A stretch of DNA of 64,000 nt, taken from Caprimulgus europaeus (lineage: Eukaryota > Chordata > Aves > Caprimulgiformes > Caprimulgidae). Location of the stretch: contig OU015524.1 of assembly GCA_907165065.1 (NCBI GenBank), positions 124,585,760 to 124,649,759 of the forward strand, written 5' to 3'. A program made the position numbers and the translations under genes. The notes beneath the pieces were generated by a model. The model was not told where the DNA came from. It saw only the letters and a program-made list of their open reading frames with translations, and made no database searches. Shown one piece after another: positions 12,039 to 25,211 of this stretch. The stretch's first letter is position 1, and every line of letters begins with the position of its first letter.

Positions 12039-12737
12039 GCTGGAGAGCAGCCCTGAGGAGAAGGACTTGGGGTGCTGGGGGACCAGAAGCTCCACATGAG
12101 GTGGCACCGAGCGCTGGCAGCACAGAGCCAATAACCGTGTCCTGGGCTGCACCCAGAGCAGCGTGGGCAGCAGGGCCAGGGAGGGGATTCTGCCCCTCTG
12201 CTCCGCTCTCCTGAGACCCCCCCTGCAGTGCTGCCTCCAGTGCTGGGGCCACCAACAGCACAAGGACATGGAGCCACTGGAGCCAGTGCAGAGGAGGCCA
12301 CCAGGATGATGCCAGGGCTGGAGCAGCTCTGCTGTGAGGACAGGCTGAGAGAGTTGGGGCTGTTCAGCCTGGAGAAGAGAAGGCTCCAGGGAGACCTTCC
12401 AGTGGCCTCCCAGTACCTGAAGGGGCTCCAGGAAGGCTGGGGAGGGACTTTGGGCAAGGGCAGGGAGTGACAGGACAAGGGGTGATGGCTTGAAAGTGGC
12501 AGAGGGGAGATGGAGCTGAGATGTGAGGAAGAAATTGTTTGGTGTGAGGGTGGTGAGACCCTGGCCCAGGTTGCCCAGAGAAGCTGTGGCTGCTCCTCCC
12601 TGGAAGTGTTCTGGGCCAGGTTGGATGAGGCTTTGAGCAACCTGGTCTAGTGGAAGGTGTCCCTGCTGCTGGCAGGGGGGTTGGGACTGGATGAGCTTGA
12701 AGGTCCCTTCCCACCCAAACCAGTCTGGGATTCTACG
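12039..12737 (+). mobile_element. CR1 LINE fragment (subfamily 1, long)
   Basis: About 700 bp in plus orientation ending CAGTCTGGGATTCTACGA. It includes the [18 protein letters not shown] region of the ORF2 C-terminus and is the inverted partner of 3469-4111. Confidence 0.9.
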
Positions 12738-14881
12738 ACCTCATAGTGGTCATAGAGAGTCTGAACCAGTACTTCACCTGCCCATCACTGTGGTATCACA
12801 GCTTTTTTTATGATCAACAGACAGAGAAGAAGAAGAAACAAATAACAGAAATGGTCCATGTACCTGGTGTATCTAGGAGAAGAAACGCTCCAAGAACCAA
12901 GCTGCAGATTTATCTTGCAAAGATGTCAATAGGAAATCTGGTTTACTTGCTCTTTATTTAAAAAATATTTAATAAATAATCCTAAAGCCTAAAAGAAAAG
13001 TGAACATGAAGGGAATTTCACAACCATTATTCAGGCTGTAGGCAGCTTTAACAAGAGGAGACGATGCCAGGCTCTGAGCAGTGCTTCATGTTGAGGGAAG
13101 AAGAGCAACCACACACTGCTTTCAATGTGGGCAAGAACCTAATTATCATAACTCATCCACCTAACTCAGCCTAATTATCCACTCATCCCTAATTGAGTAT
13201 TATCTGATATTTATTAGGTGGTCATGCTTTTCCTAGCAGCATGGCAGAGTCCTGCCAAGTGTGCACGGCCAAGAGTGTGGACCTCTGCTCCTGCTCTCTG
13301 CTGCCTGCCACGGTGGGTCACTCTCCATCAGAAGCCATTGGGAAGCAGCAGGCACGTCTGGCTCACCGAGCAGATACCAACCTGTGCCTGTATGAATGAA
13401 CCTGCCCAGGTGTACCTGCAGAAATTCAGCAGGATTGAGTGTGCTAAGAGCAGAAAATGGGGGGAAAAGAGAGCTGAGGTAGAGCAGGTAGGAGATGAAG
13501 GAGGTATGAGCTTGGAGAAAGGGAGGTGTTGGGTAGGACATTGATAACAGAGGGCCTAGAGCTGCTTTATATATGGCTGAATATGCAAATATTCACCTAA
13601 ACCACACGTAATCAGCCCTGATTACGTCTCCAAAGGACGCAGCCACCTCACCCGCAGGATCAGCGATGCTCCAGGGACAGGGCAGTGCTGAGGGGGGATC
13701 TGACACGTGCATGGAAGGGGCTTTGTGAGGGAAAGCAGGCAAAGGGGTGGGGACACAGGAGACCATGTTCAGTCCCTGCTTTTATCAAACAGATGGAGCT
13801 TGATGGGAAATGCCGGGTGATTTCTTCCCTCAGACTGGTCCAATCTGAACAGCTCAGCAGAGGGGGACACACAGATGAAGTTGTGATCTTGGAAGTTGGG
13901 ATTTGAGCAGAGTCTGGCTTGTTTTCCATCCATGTCTTCACTTTATCCACCCAGCCACCTCCTGCTTTTCCCTCTCTTGCTTTCTGGCTCACTGCTCCAG
14001 AGGAGCCAGCCAAGGGTTATTGTCACGCACAGCATCCGCCGTGACCACACTGAGGGCCAAGCATCGCCCCGAGCAACTTCAGCTCAGTGAAAGGGATTGT
14101 GTCTCCTCAAGACTGGCTCGAAGGAAACAGGAGGAGCCCAGGCTGGGCTTGCTGGAGCAAACACAGGCTCAGCTGCTGTCTGGCAGCGCGCTAATTGCAC
14201 CGGGTGCACGTCACCAGCCTCGCCTGCTCCACCGCTCACGGGTACCAAGTGACAAACGATGCATTCTCCGCTCTTCTCCACCCTCCCTCTTTGTTTGTCT
14301 TCTGTAAGAAGAGACAGACTTGGACTTCAAGAACTAACTCTGAGATCTGCCTCAAATTATTTTGTCCCAGTGAGACTCCAAGCAAAGGCGTTTCCCCCAG
14401 ACACGTTCGTGGGACGATGTCTTTGCAGGCACGCGGCGAGAGGCGTCTGTCACAGCACCAAGCCTGCAGAAGGCAGCTCTGACATCCCACCTCATCTGAG
14501 AAAAAGCAGAAACTGATGAACTGAGTTAGATCCACGGCCACAGAGTCCAGTGGACAATCTCCAGCAGTGACCACTGCCGACTACTTCAAAGGAAAGAGTA
14601 AGAAACGTCCCATTAGTAGGAAGAACTCTGCATTGCAGCATGAACAGTCTGTGTCTGGGACCCTCTTAATTGCCAGCAGCCAGAGCATGTTAAAAAATAA
14701 AGCACATTGCACCCAAGAGGTAGGGCTGGAGAAGACATCAAGCAATCATTTTGTTCACATCAACCTTGCTCAGTATTCCCAGCAGATACTGGTCTACCTT
14801 GGTTTTAGAATCTTCATTGGTAAATATTCCCTAACTCCTTTATGGTGGTTTGTTTCCATCCTCCACTTTAAGGTCCAGATT

Positions 14882-15540
14882 CATAGAAAAATATAGGTGG
14901 GAAGGAACCTCTGGAGGTTTCCAGTCCATGTGCTGCTCAAAGCAGGGCCAGCTTGTCTAGTTGAGCTCTGAAGGTCTCCAAGGAGGAAGATTCCAGTTCT
15001 TCTTCAGACAACTTCTTGGGCAACAATATTTGACTATTATCATGGTGAAGAAGTTTTTATTAATATATAGTTGGAATTTCCCTTCTTGCAACTTCTGCCT
15101 GTTTCTGTTGCTTCTTGTCCTTTCACTGTGCACCTCAGGTTTGACCTTGGCTGGCCAACAGGTCTCCATATGCCTGGCTCATCAGGCAGCTGCAGACAGC
15201 ACTAAGATCCTCCTTTGCTTTCTCTTCTCCATCCACATATCCAGCTCTCTCGTAGGTCACATACCACAGCCACCAACCATCCCAGTGGCCTCTGCTGGGC
15301 TTCCTCCAGCGTGTCCACGTCTTTCTTGCACTGTGGAGCCCCAAACAAGAGACAGTTCTGCTGATGTGGCCTCACCAGCTCTGAAGAGAGAAGGGAAGTC
15401 CCTTCCCTTGGCCAGTGACCCTCCCTCTCCTGGCTGCACTCCTGCCAGTGCTGGGTGCATGGGCACCCTCCTGACTCCTGCTTTCCACCAGGACACCCAG
15501 GTCCCCTTCTACAAAGCTGCCTTCCAGCCCATGGGCGCTC
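14882..15540 (-). mobile_element. CR1 LINE fragment, older
   Basis: Begins CATAGAAAAATATAGGTGGG, a CR1 3' end, and extends about 650 bp into decayed ORF2 sequence. The high edge is approximate. Confidence 0.75.
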
Positions 15541-16076
15541 AGCCAGCACTGCTGTGTGGTGTTAGATCATAAGAGACTTGAAAAGCTCTAAAGAAAGGAG
15601 ATGTCCAGTACTTCAATTCAGAAAGTTAACATACCAGAGCAACTCAAGACAGCAAAGAGAAAGGATGAGAATCAATCATGACGTTGAACTTCTCCCATCA
15701 AGCTGCCACCAGAACTGAGGAGACAAAATGAATGCATCTATCTTCTCCTGTGTAGTGTCAACTGACTCCAGGGAAACACAGAAAAACTTCACAATCTCAC
15801 TAAAAGTCCTGAAATATGCACAAAAACGTCCAAGCCGGCGACCCGGGCCGCGAAAATGAGTCTGTACGAACAACGCCCGACTCACCCAAACATCCTCAGA
15901 GCCACAGAAAGTCCTGATTTCACCAGGGCTCCACACAAGGCCGAGGACTTTGTCATCATTGTTTTTACATCTTTGCTGCTCCACCCCTGTTTCTTTGTTC
16001 CTCTCCAGCCCATCGCTCAAGAAGGATGAAATTGCATTGACGACACCTGCCCCAGAGGTGAGACCCCACCTGCCCC

Positions 16077-16247
16077 ACGTTCCTCCACCACGCTGCAATG
16101 GCCAATTTGGACACCAGTCATGCAAAGTGCTGGCTAGGGAAGGGGGATCTCCTGTTGGCAAGAAATAATTAGAGCCTGCCATGAAGCCAAGCATTTTGAA
16201 GGCCTTTAAACTCTGATTCCTTCAGAAGATGAGACAGATCCATTTCA
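16077..16247 (+). repeat. 171-bp dispersed duplicate, copy 1
   Basis: Matches 18985-19155 at the same length, with about ten substitutions and no gap. I do not recognise a mobile element family. Confidence 0.9.
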
Positions 16248-16991
16248 TCACTGGGCTCTCCTGACCTTTGTTCTATCGGTCAGCTCGTCCCTCCAGCCCA
16301 GCAGGGACCCTCGGTGCAGCTGCAGTGACTCACCTGGTCCCTGTCTGCCAAGTTCCTGTACATTGATTTTGAAGTGATTTGGCTCCTCTAACTCATTGCA
16401 CCATGCACCTTCAGCAGTGAAGACTGATGGAAACGGGGCTTCTTCGCCACGGTCTTTTCGTTCCTGGCTACTCTTTTGTACAGCTTGGCCACCAAAAAGT
16501 CACACTGACTCCTTAGTTAGATTCCTACTTCTGATGGGATTGAAAATCTTTTTACCATAGCCTGCAGCACCCCTTGTGAAGTGCTCTTCAACTTCTTGTC
16601 CTGTCTCTGAATCTCCTGCTACCCTCTCACCTGCCGTGTTTACAGGCACCTTCTCCATTCCTCGAGTGCCGTCCTTTCCCTGGGACATCCTCCTTGGATT
16701 TCCTAGGGACCCATGAAAAGAGTTTGTGGTAGGGCTTTGTTTTCTGTGTGAATGTTGACACACAGGTTCTCCAGGGCTTCCTGCTTCTTGGACTGCTCCT
16801 TTCAGGATTTTTTCTGATAGTTTCATTTTTAGGTTTTTCATTGGAACCAAACACCCAGATGCTGGATCCACTCGACGCGCTCTCGCTCCAAGCTGAGTAT
16901 GAGATGGTTGCCACTACAGATCAGCTACTGCAGGGAACATCACTTGAGCTCGTCCTGGTGCACCACTCAGGACCAAATCCTGGAGTGCATC

Positions 16992-17986
16992 TGTGTGGGG
17001 TTTGTGTGTGTGGAGGGGCTGGTTTTGGTACTGGGGGAAGGGGCTACAGTGATGGCCCCGGGGAGAAGCTTCACAAAGCTCCCCTGGCTCCAAGGTGGAC
17101 CCACCTCCAGCCCAGGCTGAGCCAGTTAGTGACAGAGAAACACCTCTGTGAATCCATATTTATGGGGGAAAAAACTGGTTTGAAAACAAAGGAGAGAGCC
17201 ATCAGGAGAGACCACTGAGATGAACAAAAAAGACCATCAGCAACATGAAGAAGGAGGAGGAGGGAAGGGAGACAGAGAACCTCAGACACCCAGATCAGCA
17301 AGGAGGAGAGTAGTAGGTCAGTGAGGTCCCTGCAGCCCATGGAAGTTCAATGGTGGAGCAGATCCCCACGTGTAGGCCATGGAGGACTCCACACTGGAGC
17401 AGAAAGCTGAGCCCAAGGGCAGGAGTGACTGAATTGAGACCCTAGAGATGCTCAGGGCCAGAGCTGGGGGGTGAGGATGTGTGCTGGAGCACAGACCCAT
17501 CTCCAGCCCATGGATGTCCCCATGCCAGAGCCAGGAGCTGTGCCCAAAGAGGTCCCTGACTCCATGGGCAGCCACGCTGGAACACTTTGTCCCTGGACTC
17601 TTTCACCCCGCGGGAGGGATCTGGTGCCGGGAAGAGCGGCAGAGAGGAACGGACTGAACCCCCATTCCCTGTCCCTGTGCCCTGGGGAGCAGGGACAGAA
17701 ATGGGGAGCAAAGGGAGGGGAGCCCGGGGAGAAGGGAGGGGTGGGGAAGGTGCTGTCAGAGGTGGTTGTTGTGTCTCACTGTCCTGCTCTGATTGATTGG
17801 CAACTCATTAAATGGCTTTTTCTTCCCCCAGTGGAGTCTGTGTTGCCCGTGCCCATCCCTGGTGAGTGAGCCCTCCCTGTCCCCATCCCACCCCACCAGC
17901 CCTTTGGGGTGTTTCTCTGCCCATCTCAGCGGGTGGGGAGGTGAGTGCAGGACCCCATGGTCTGAGCTGTGGGTGACACCACCACA
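16992..17986 (+). mobile_element. Solo LTR, same ERVL-type family, old
   Basis: A diverged plus-strand copy of the family at 60429. It starts TGTGTGGGGTTTGTG and ends ACACCACCACA. Shared landmarks are the CTCCAAGGTGGACC region, CCTCTGTGA near the promoter, repeated GGAGCAG units, GAAGGGAGGGGTGGGG and GATTGATTGGCAA before the polyadenylation region. Flanks are GCATC and GCATT, a 4-of-5 target-site match. Many CpGs have decayed, and it is about 190 bp shorter than the young copy. Confidence 0.8.
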
Positions 17987-18311
17987 GCATTTTTTTGTGG
18001 ATTACAAAACCAGTTGCTCAAAGAAGCCTAATTTATCCCATTCCAAAGTGTTTCTGCAGCACCCTTTGAAAGGGGATGGACTGAGTCTCTGTGTGGGTAG
18101 CTGAAATCTCCCACTGTCACTCACCTGACCTAAATTCACAGCTTGTCTTATTTCAACATTTCCTGATTGCTACCAACCTCTAATCAGTGGGGCAGTGTTC
18201 CATGAGAAGTTCTTAATAGTTATTAAGAATTGGGAATTTCAACCCACAAGGACTCTGCACTTCTTCTCTTTTCCTGTGATGTTTTTATGCTGTTGCACTA
18301 TTTCCTTTATG

Positions 18312-18600
18312 ACAGAATCCCAGGCTGGTTTGGGTGGGAAGGGACCTTCAAGCTCATCCAGTCCCAACCCCCCTGCCAGCAGCAGGGACACCTTCCACTA
18401 GACCAGGTTGCTCAAAGCCTCATCCAACCTGGCCCAGAACACTTCCAGGGAGGAGCAGCCACAGCTTCTCTGCCCAACCTGGGCCAGGGTCTCACCACCC
18501 TCACACCAAACAATTTCTTCCTCACATCTCAGCTCCATCTCCCCTCTGCCACTTTCAAGCCATCACCCCTTGTTCTGTCACTCCCTACCCTTGCCAAAAC
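18312..18600 (-). mobile_element. CR1 LINE fragment (subfamily 1)
   Basis: CR1 3' end and the shared CCAGGGAGGAGCAGCCACAG block; truncated near CTTGCCAAAAC. Confidence 0.88.
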
Positions 18601-18984
18601 TTTTATGTACAACACCATTCCCTGGCCTGCACATCCTACTCTGTCATTCCTGGAAAGCTGGTGGCCCAACTTCTCCTACTGCACCTCTGAGATGTTTATT
18701 ATACTGGGGTTTTCATTTGATGTTCCCCATTTTAGTTCCACACAGGAAGAAATTCCTGTGTGGAATTAAAATGTGTGGAAAAAAATTCTTCTTTTATTTT
18801 CTGGTTTTGAATTTCCCAGCCTCTAATTCGCTCCTGTCTCTCTGCTTTAATGTTATAAGGAGAGTATTTAAAAAAACCCCAAACAACTGTGGCTGACAAG
18901 GCTCAGCTCTTCCACCTCCCACAGACAGCGAGGGCTCAGGGGTGAGGCCAGCAGACACAACACGCTGTCCCAGAGCTCAGGAGG

Positions 18985-19155
18985 ACGTTCCCCCACCACT
19001 CTGCAATGGCCAGTTTGGACACCAGTCATGCAAAGTGCTGGCTGGAGAGGGGGGATCTCCTGTTGGCAAGAAATCATTAGAGCCTGCCATGAAGCCAAGC
19101 ATCTTGAAGGCCTTTAAACTCTGATTCCTTCAGGAGATGAGACAGATCCATTCCA
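18985..19155 (+). repeat. 171-bp dispersed duplicate, copy 2
   Basis: Direct-orientation partner of 16077-16247, 2908 bp away. Confidence 0.9.
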
Positions 19156-19721
19156 GCTGAGGAGTATTCTGGGCTGTGGATAAACAGTGGAGCCAGGCAA
19201 TAGCCGTTAGATTCCTTGCTGCTAAGCTTTGGTCGCAATGGAAACACGCTCTTCTTGCTCTGCCATCCCTCCTCTACCACACCTCAACCCCTGGCAGCAC
19301 CTTGGCATCTGCCCTACCATGAAAAGAAAGCAGTAATTTATCACAGGTCTTTGAAAAGTCTGAACCAACTCCAAGTGCCACCTTCTTTACATCCCAATAA
19401 GCTGCTTCATTTTTTACCTCTTTCAGAACTACCCAGTACACACAACAAGCTGGAGGTGATTTACAGATTTTGGAACCATCAGGTTCTTTCAGAACCACTA
19501 TTGTGGCTCTTCAGTTTTCCTAACACTTCTTTATTACTACCAGAAAAAGCCAAGTCACGAGTAAGAATTTTTCCACCATCTTCCAGTGAAACTCATTCAG
19601 CACTTACTGTCTCAACAGCTTTAATTTTGTATGAAGATTGCCTGGAAATCCCCTCCTTTTCCATCTCAACCAGAACGTTCACACTGAATTGCTTTAATAT
19701 TTCAACATGAACATAGTTCTA

Positions 19722-20645
19722 GCAGAATCACAGAATCGTTTAGATTGGAAATGACCTTTAAGATCATCAAGTCCAACCATGAACCCAACACTGACCAGTC
19801 CCCACTGACCCCTGTCCCTCAGCACTGTGTCTACACCACTCTTCAATCCCTCCAGGGATGGGGACTCCACCACTGCCCTGGGCAACCCCTTCCAATGCCT
19901 CAGAACCCTTTCAGCAAAGAAATTCTTCCTCACATCCCATCTCAACTGCCCTGGCCACAACTGGAGCCCATTTCCTCTTGTCCTGTCCCTTGCTCCTTGG
20001 TTGAACAGACCCACCCCCACCTCTCTGCACCCTCCTCCAAGGGACTTGGACAGAGCCACAAGGTCTCCCCTCAGCCTCCTTTTCTCCAGGCTCAACACCC
20101 CCAGTTCCCTCAGCCTGAACTCAGCACACTTGTGCTCCAGACCCTTCCCCAGCTCCGTTCCCTTCTCTGGACACGCTCCAGCACCTCCAGGTCCTTCTGG
20201 GACTCAGGGGCCCAACACTGAACCCAGCACTCGAGCTGTGGCCTCACCAGTGCCCAGTGCAGGGGGAAGAGAACTTCCCTGCTCCTACTGGCCACACTGG
20301 TGCTGATCCAGGCCAGGATGCCCGTGGCCTTCTTGGCCACCTGGGCACTCTGCTGACTCCTGTTCAGCCGCTGCCCACCAACACCCCCAGGTCCCTCTGT
20401 GCCCAGCAGCTCTCCCCCCACTCCTCCCCAAGCCTGGAGCTGCTGGGGGTTGTTGTGACCCAAGGGCAGGACCCAGCACTTGGCCTGGTTGAACCTCATG
20501 GAACTGGTCCTGGCCCATGGATCCAGCCTGGCCAGATCCCTCTGCAGAGCCTCCCCACCCTCCAGCAGATCAACACTCCCACCCCATCTGGTGATATCTG
20601 AGGGTGCACTTGATCCCCTCATCCAGATCATTGATAAAGAACTGA
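19722..20645 (-). mobile_element. CR1 LINE fragment (subfamily 2, longest copy)
   Basis: About 920 bp, from the CR1 3' end (CAGAATCACAGAATCGTTTA) through the reverse-transcriptase C-terminal region. The translated minus strand reads FNQAKCWVLPLGHNN and [11 protein letters not shown] upstream and [18 protein letters not shown] downstream, in two frames offset by one base (see findings). Confidence 0.93.
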
Positions 20646-21811
20646 ATGACTTCAAAAATACAACTGTACCATTTGACAGAGATAAGGGGAACTGACAGCT
20701 AAAAACATTTAAAAAGCAGAATTCTTTTTTATTACAGTTTTACAGAAGGGAAACATCTGGTCACACCCATCTGCAAAGTCAGGTCATTGGCCAAACACCC
20801 ACTGGTGGAATCAGGAGGAGGCACCTGGCTGGAAAGGCCATGCAAGCATTTATATGACAAACAGGTAATGCAAAGGTGAATGAGGACATCTTCTCCAGCC
20901 ACGCTAAGCTGTGGCAGGACACACACTCTGCCATAGGGGTGAGATGGACAGGAGAGGTCATTTCTACAGCTGGAGGCTGTGGGGGACAAGGGCTCTGTCT
21001 GAAGGGGAATGAGGGGACGTCGCCATAGCGATGGTGGAGAGCAGTGATGAGGGACAGTTAGAACAGGCCTAAGGACGAGCATCTTCCCTAGACCTGGAGC
21101 AGGCAGGTGTCTGAGTGTGTCCCAAGCTACACTGCTTCCAAGCAGCACCATGGGTGGAAATGTTGGAGGATGGTGGCCAGGACTGGAGGGGGATCCAGGG
21201 CCGCTCAGGACCACGGAGCATTGTCCCTGCCAACGCTGCTCTGCTCTGCATGGAGCAAACAGCAAAGGCACCTCCTCACCCAGCTGGACTGCAACCATTC
21301 CACAGCATTCCCACACATCCGGGGTCGCCATGGCCTCCTGGAGCAGTTTGCTGTTAAAGCAGCATTTATTTGGATGAATTTGGAATTGGTTGGGTGCTTC
21401 CTTTGGTTTCTTCTGTTCCAGAGCCTGCAAACACAGCGAACGCCTCCCTCCCTCCCTCCCCCCGCGGCTCCTTCCCTCTGCACGAACAACATGCCATGCC
21501 ACTCGTTCCAGGGTTTGTTTCCCCCAGGTATCTGCGTGTTTATCTCTGTGCCAGACTAAGTAGGACTAATCTGCTTATTCTCCTGTCTCCTCTGACCTCA
21601 TTTCTAATCATTTCTGCTGTCGTTTCCCTGCTCGTCCCCCGCTGCCGGAGAACGCAGCATCGCTGCTGCCAGCCCGGAGAGCGCTGCTCCTCCCCACCCG
21701 CCCGATAAACAAACACCACATCATGACAATTTCACGCAGCATTAATTAAGACTCTGAAAAAACCTTTTTCCCTGTTCCAGGGTGGGTAAAGAGGGGTGAA
21801 TATTCACTTAC

Positions 21812-21899
21812 TGCGTTGCCAGCTTCGGCGGCCAGGCGGGCGGCGTACCGGGCGATCAGGCGGTGCTCCTCGTCCAGCCGGCCGGGGCTGTCCAGGGCA
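21812..21899 (-). CDS. DTNB: Beta-dystrobrevin exon C (second syntrophin-binding motif)
   Basis: An 88-bp exon with acceptor CCCCGGCAG/T and a consensus donor GCA/GTAAGT. The leading T completes Arg with exon B, giving the join [15 protein letters not shown]. It then encodes [19 protein letters not shown] followed by Ala, ending on a codon boundary. This is the best conserved part of the dystrobrevin syntrophin-binding region, and AEAGN rather than a Ser-rich run at the end points to the beta form. The unit repeats the EEHxLIAxYAxRL pattern of exon B. Unlike A, B and E, its length is not a multiple of three, so skipping it alone would shift the frame; skipping C with D (174 bp) would not. The exon is GC-rich relative to flanking intron. 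Confidence 0.93.
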
Positions 21900-22334
21900 C
21901 TGCCGGGGAAAGCCAGAACACCCCGGGTTACTCACACCGGGGGATGACACAGGAAAGGATGTGTTATTGTGATGGGAAATAGGAGAGTCACGCTGGAAAT
22001 AATCCAGATCGTTCCCTTTTCCATTCTGCTTCCAAAGGGGGAACTGCTCTCCAGACTTCCTGCCCAGTAGCATTCACATATTCCAGGTCTAAATGATTAA
22101 AATAATTTGTTTTCAACAATTCCGAAGTACATATCATTAGGAACAAAGTTAATTTGTGTCTGAGGAGCTTTTCTGCAACCCCTGTTTGGTTTACTCAAGG
22201 TAAAAAAGGGGTAAATAGGAGAATGATGAAGGAGAAAAGCTTTGTCCTCTGTCCTCCACATCTGTCAAAGTCAGGATGATTTCCAGGAGGAAGAGCTGAG
22301 GGAACCACGGTGACCTGAGAAAAGCAGACTCTGT

Positions 22335-22528
22335 CATAGAATCAGAGAATCACAGAGTGGTTTGGGCTGGAAGAGACCTCAAAGCCCATCCAGTCCCAAC
22401 CCCCCTGCCAGCAGCAGGGACACCTTCCACTAGACCAGGTTGCTCAAAGCCTCATCCAACCTGGCCCAGAACACTTCCAGGGAGGAGCAGCCACAACTTC
22501 CTTGGGCAACCTGGGCCAGTGTCTGTCA
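22335..22528 (-). mobile_element. CR1 LINE fragment (subfamily 1, short)
   Basis: Two CATAGAATCAGAGAATCACA octamer-like units and about 190 bp of CR1 3' sequence. Confidence 0.87.
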
Positions 22529-22960
22529 CTGAACAACATCAATATAAAAGCAAATAGCACTTTGTAAGTCATCCTGACTTACACCTGACTTACTACCACC
22601 TTCCAACACCCAACAAAATGTGGAAGTTTGAGACTTGGTCTTTCGCACCTCAGCTGGCAGAGGGTGAAACAGTTCCAGCTGCCTCAGGCAGACAGGCTCT
22701 AATTGGTTTGGAAATGTTGCTGAAAGAAGGATTGAAAAATATTTCCAATAATCATCAGCAAGAGTGAGAGCGTGACAAGGTGACAGAAGAAAGGGGCATT
22801 GGATTTTGAAACAGGAGAAGCAGAGACAGCAAATGGGGCAGATCCCCCAGAGGAGGAAGCAAAGGCAGCACCGGGATCTTCCTCACATTTCACACGAGCA
22901 TCATTCCCTCTGTGCACGGCAACCTACCACGGTTAACCTCGTCTGGTGACCTGTTAGTGC

Positions 22961-23232
22961 CCAGAACCCCAGAATGGCCTGGGTTGGAAAAGCCCTTTAA
23001 GCTCATGGAGTCCAACCATGAACCCAACACTGACCAGTCCCCACTGACCCATGTCCCTCAGCACTGTGTCTACACCACTCTTCAATCCCTCCAGGGATGG
23101 GGACTCCACCCCTGCCCTGGGCAACCCCTGCCAATGCCTCAGAACCCTTTCAGCAAAGAAATTCTTCCTCACATCCCATCTCAACTGCCCTGGCCACAAC
23201 TGGAGCCCATTTCCTCCTGTCCTGTCACTCCA
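22961..23232 (-). mobile_element. CR1 LINE fragment (subfamily 2, short)
   Basis: CR1 3' end nearly identical to the first 270 bp of the copy at 43789. Confidence 0.88.
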
Positions 23233-25211
23233 TCCAGAGCGCTGAATCGGTTTCTACTCTTCACAAATAATTGGCATTTTAACTATAAACACTGATTTTC
23301 GGGTTGTATTAACTGAAACCAGTTAACGTTCAGTTCTGTTACCAGCTCAGTTTTGGTGGCACAGTGGCCTGCCCACAAAGAATCAGCTGGGGAAAGCCAA
23401 ATGGAAGAGCAGCTTTTGAAGTCAACATCCAACCCAACTGTTCAGTCACTCAGTCACCGTTTGTCGTCTTACAGCCGCCCAAAGATTTCTCACCACAGCC
23501 TCCCTTTAAAAGGGAAGCCACCGAATTAGTGACAGAAACCAAACCATTATGACCTGAAAACAACCAGGATGAGTGTGGACATGAGCAGTGTGCTCCACGC
23601 TGCAGCAGGGCCACCCTGGAAGTCACAAACCCCGCACTGGCTGCTGTTGGTGACGCACCGCGGCACCCGTGTGCGCTCACGGTGACATTCGGGGTCAGGA
23701 TCACACCCCAGGCAGCAGCAACGACAGAGACCCACACCCAGGGCACAGCCAAAGCGACTCCCAGTCCACGTTGCCATTCCACAGATAATTTACCTTTCTC
23801 TAAGCTTCATTTCACAGATTTACCTTTACAGCATTTAAACTTCACAGATTTATATCCACCTCATTTAAGGAACCAAATTTGTGTTTCATACATTACATTT
23901 ATCTTAAAATGTAGATTTAATTTCTTTTCTGTGGCTCTGAATTTAACACCTTGATCTCTTTCAGGACTGAAGGTCTGCCAGATGCCGTGTTTGAGATGGC
24001 ACAGAAGCACTGGGCTGGATTTAATTGATGTACGACTCCAAGTTCCTCAGGTGACCCCACGAGGGGTGCAGCGGCACTGTGACACCTGCTGAAGGTATTG
24101 AACTACACAGGAAGGTGCTGGTGAGAGATGAGCTGAAATGCTGGGAGAAGAGATTTAGGAGAAGAAAATATGGGGTTTTGCACGAGGCTTGCTGAGCTCC
24201 TCGCACGCCTCCATCCTCAGGAATGTTCTGATCATTTTTTTGTTGAAGGAGAACAATCTTTCCCATCCCACCTTCCTGGGGGTACTGGTTTTGTTCAGCT
24301 TTCCTCTGCAGTTCTGTCTGTACAAGTGCTTTTCTGCTCCTACAGGAGTGCAGATCATTCCATCCCCTCCACCCTTGCCACAATCTAGCATCTCCTAATA
24401 CCCCTCCCAGCTCCTGGAACTGTCATCTCTTCTTATCCAAGTGGATTAGAAGCTATTGACAATTTCTTATTTTTTTGAAGAAAAGATGCAATTATTTTTT
24501 TTTTAAAGAATGCTTTTGAGTTTGCTTTTAGAAGTATTTAAATATGGAGAGGAAGTGGAGTTCAAGTACATCTCCTGGCTCTCCTGAGTACTCTTTAATA
24601 TAAACCAGGTTGGACAAAGGAACCACTCCTGCAACCCACACTAAGCACCATCCACAGAACACACAGAACCCTCCACACCTCCTCACGAGGGAAAATTCAC
24701 TTCCTCGTGGCTTTAATTTCTGTGAAGACATCACAAAGGATTCCCACCCTGCAAATCCTTCCTAGCCAGGAATCCCAGAGAGCTCCCTGACCTTTGGTAG
24801 AGCCCAGCACTGCAAACCCTGAACCTTCCCCTGCCTCATGAGTCCCATGGGGACCCGGTGCTGCCTGTGAGGAAAGGTCCCGAAGCGAGAGCCAGCCACA
24901 GACTGGAGAACAGCAGCTCCAGGAGAAGAGGAAACACAGCAAAGGGGAAGAGTGAGCCTGGAGTAAGCCCAGAGCTCAGAAAGGAGGAGAGCATGTGAGT
25001 GAGAGCTCAGAGATCTTCCACAGCAGTACAGTTTTGGAGATGTAACATTACAGATTTCCCTGCCTTACCAATTCCCTGCCAGGTGGGTTTGGGCTACTTG
25101 GACAATGTTGTGCTGCATCAATTAGTCAATCCCTGAGCTCTCCCACATCCTCCTTTGGAGACACAGGTCATAGCTGGCACATGGCAACAAGGATGGAAAG
25201 GACTGACCAGG

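Larger units (their letters stand above)
5448..21811 (-). other. DTNB intron C-D
   Basis: About 16.4 kb. It holds CR1 copies, the pentanucleotide block at 7848-8075, an old solo LTR at 16992-17986 and two 171-bp duplicate segments. Stretches 6620-7847, 9400-12038, 12738-14880, 15545-16076, 19156-19721 and 20645-21811 contain no recognisable gene, RNA or repeat. Confidence 0.85.

Noticed and set aside
19694-20655. Host protein genes in the CR1 regions
   Set aside because: The frames are the CR1 ORF2 C-terminus, repeated with the same break at other sites.
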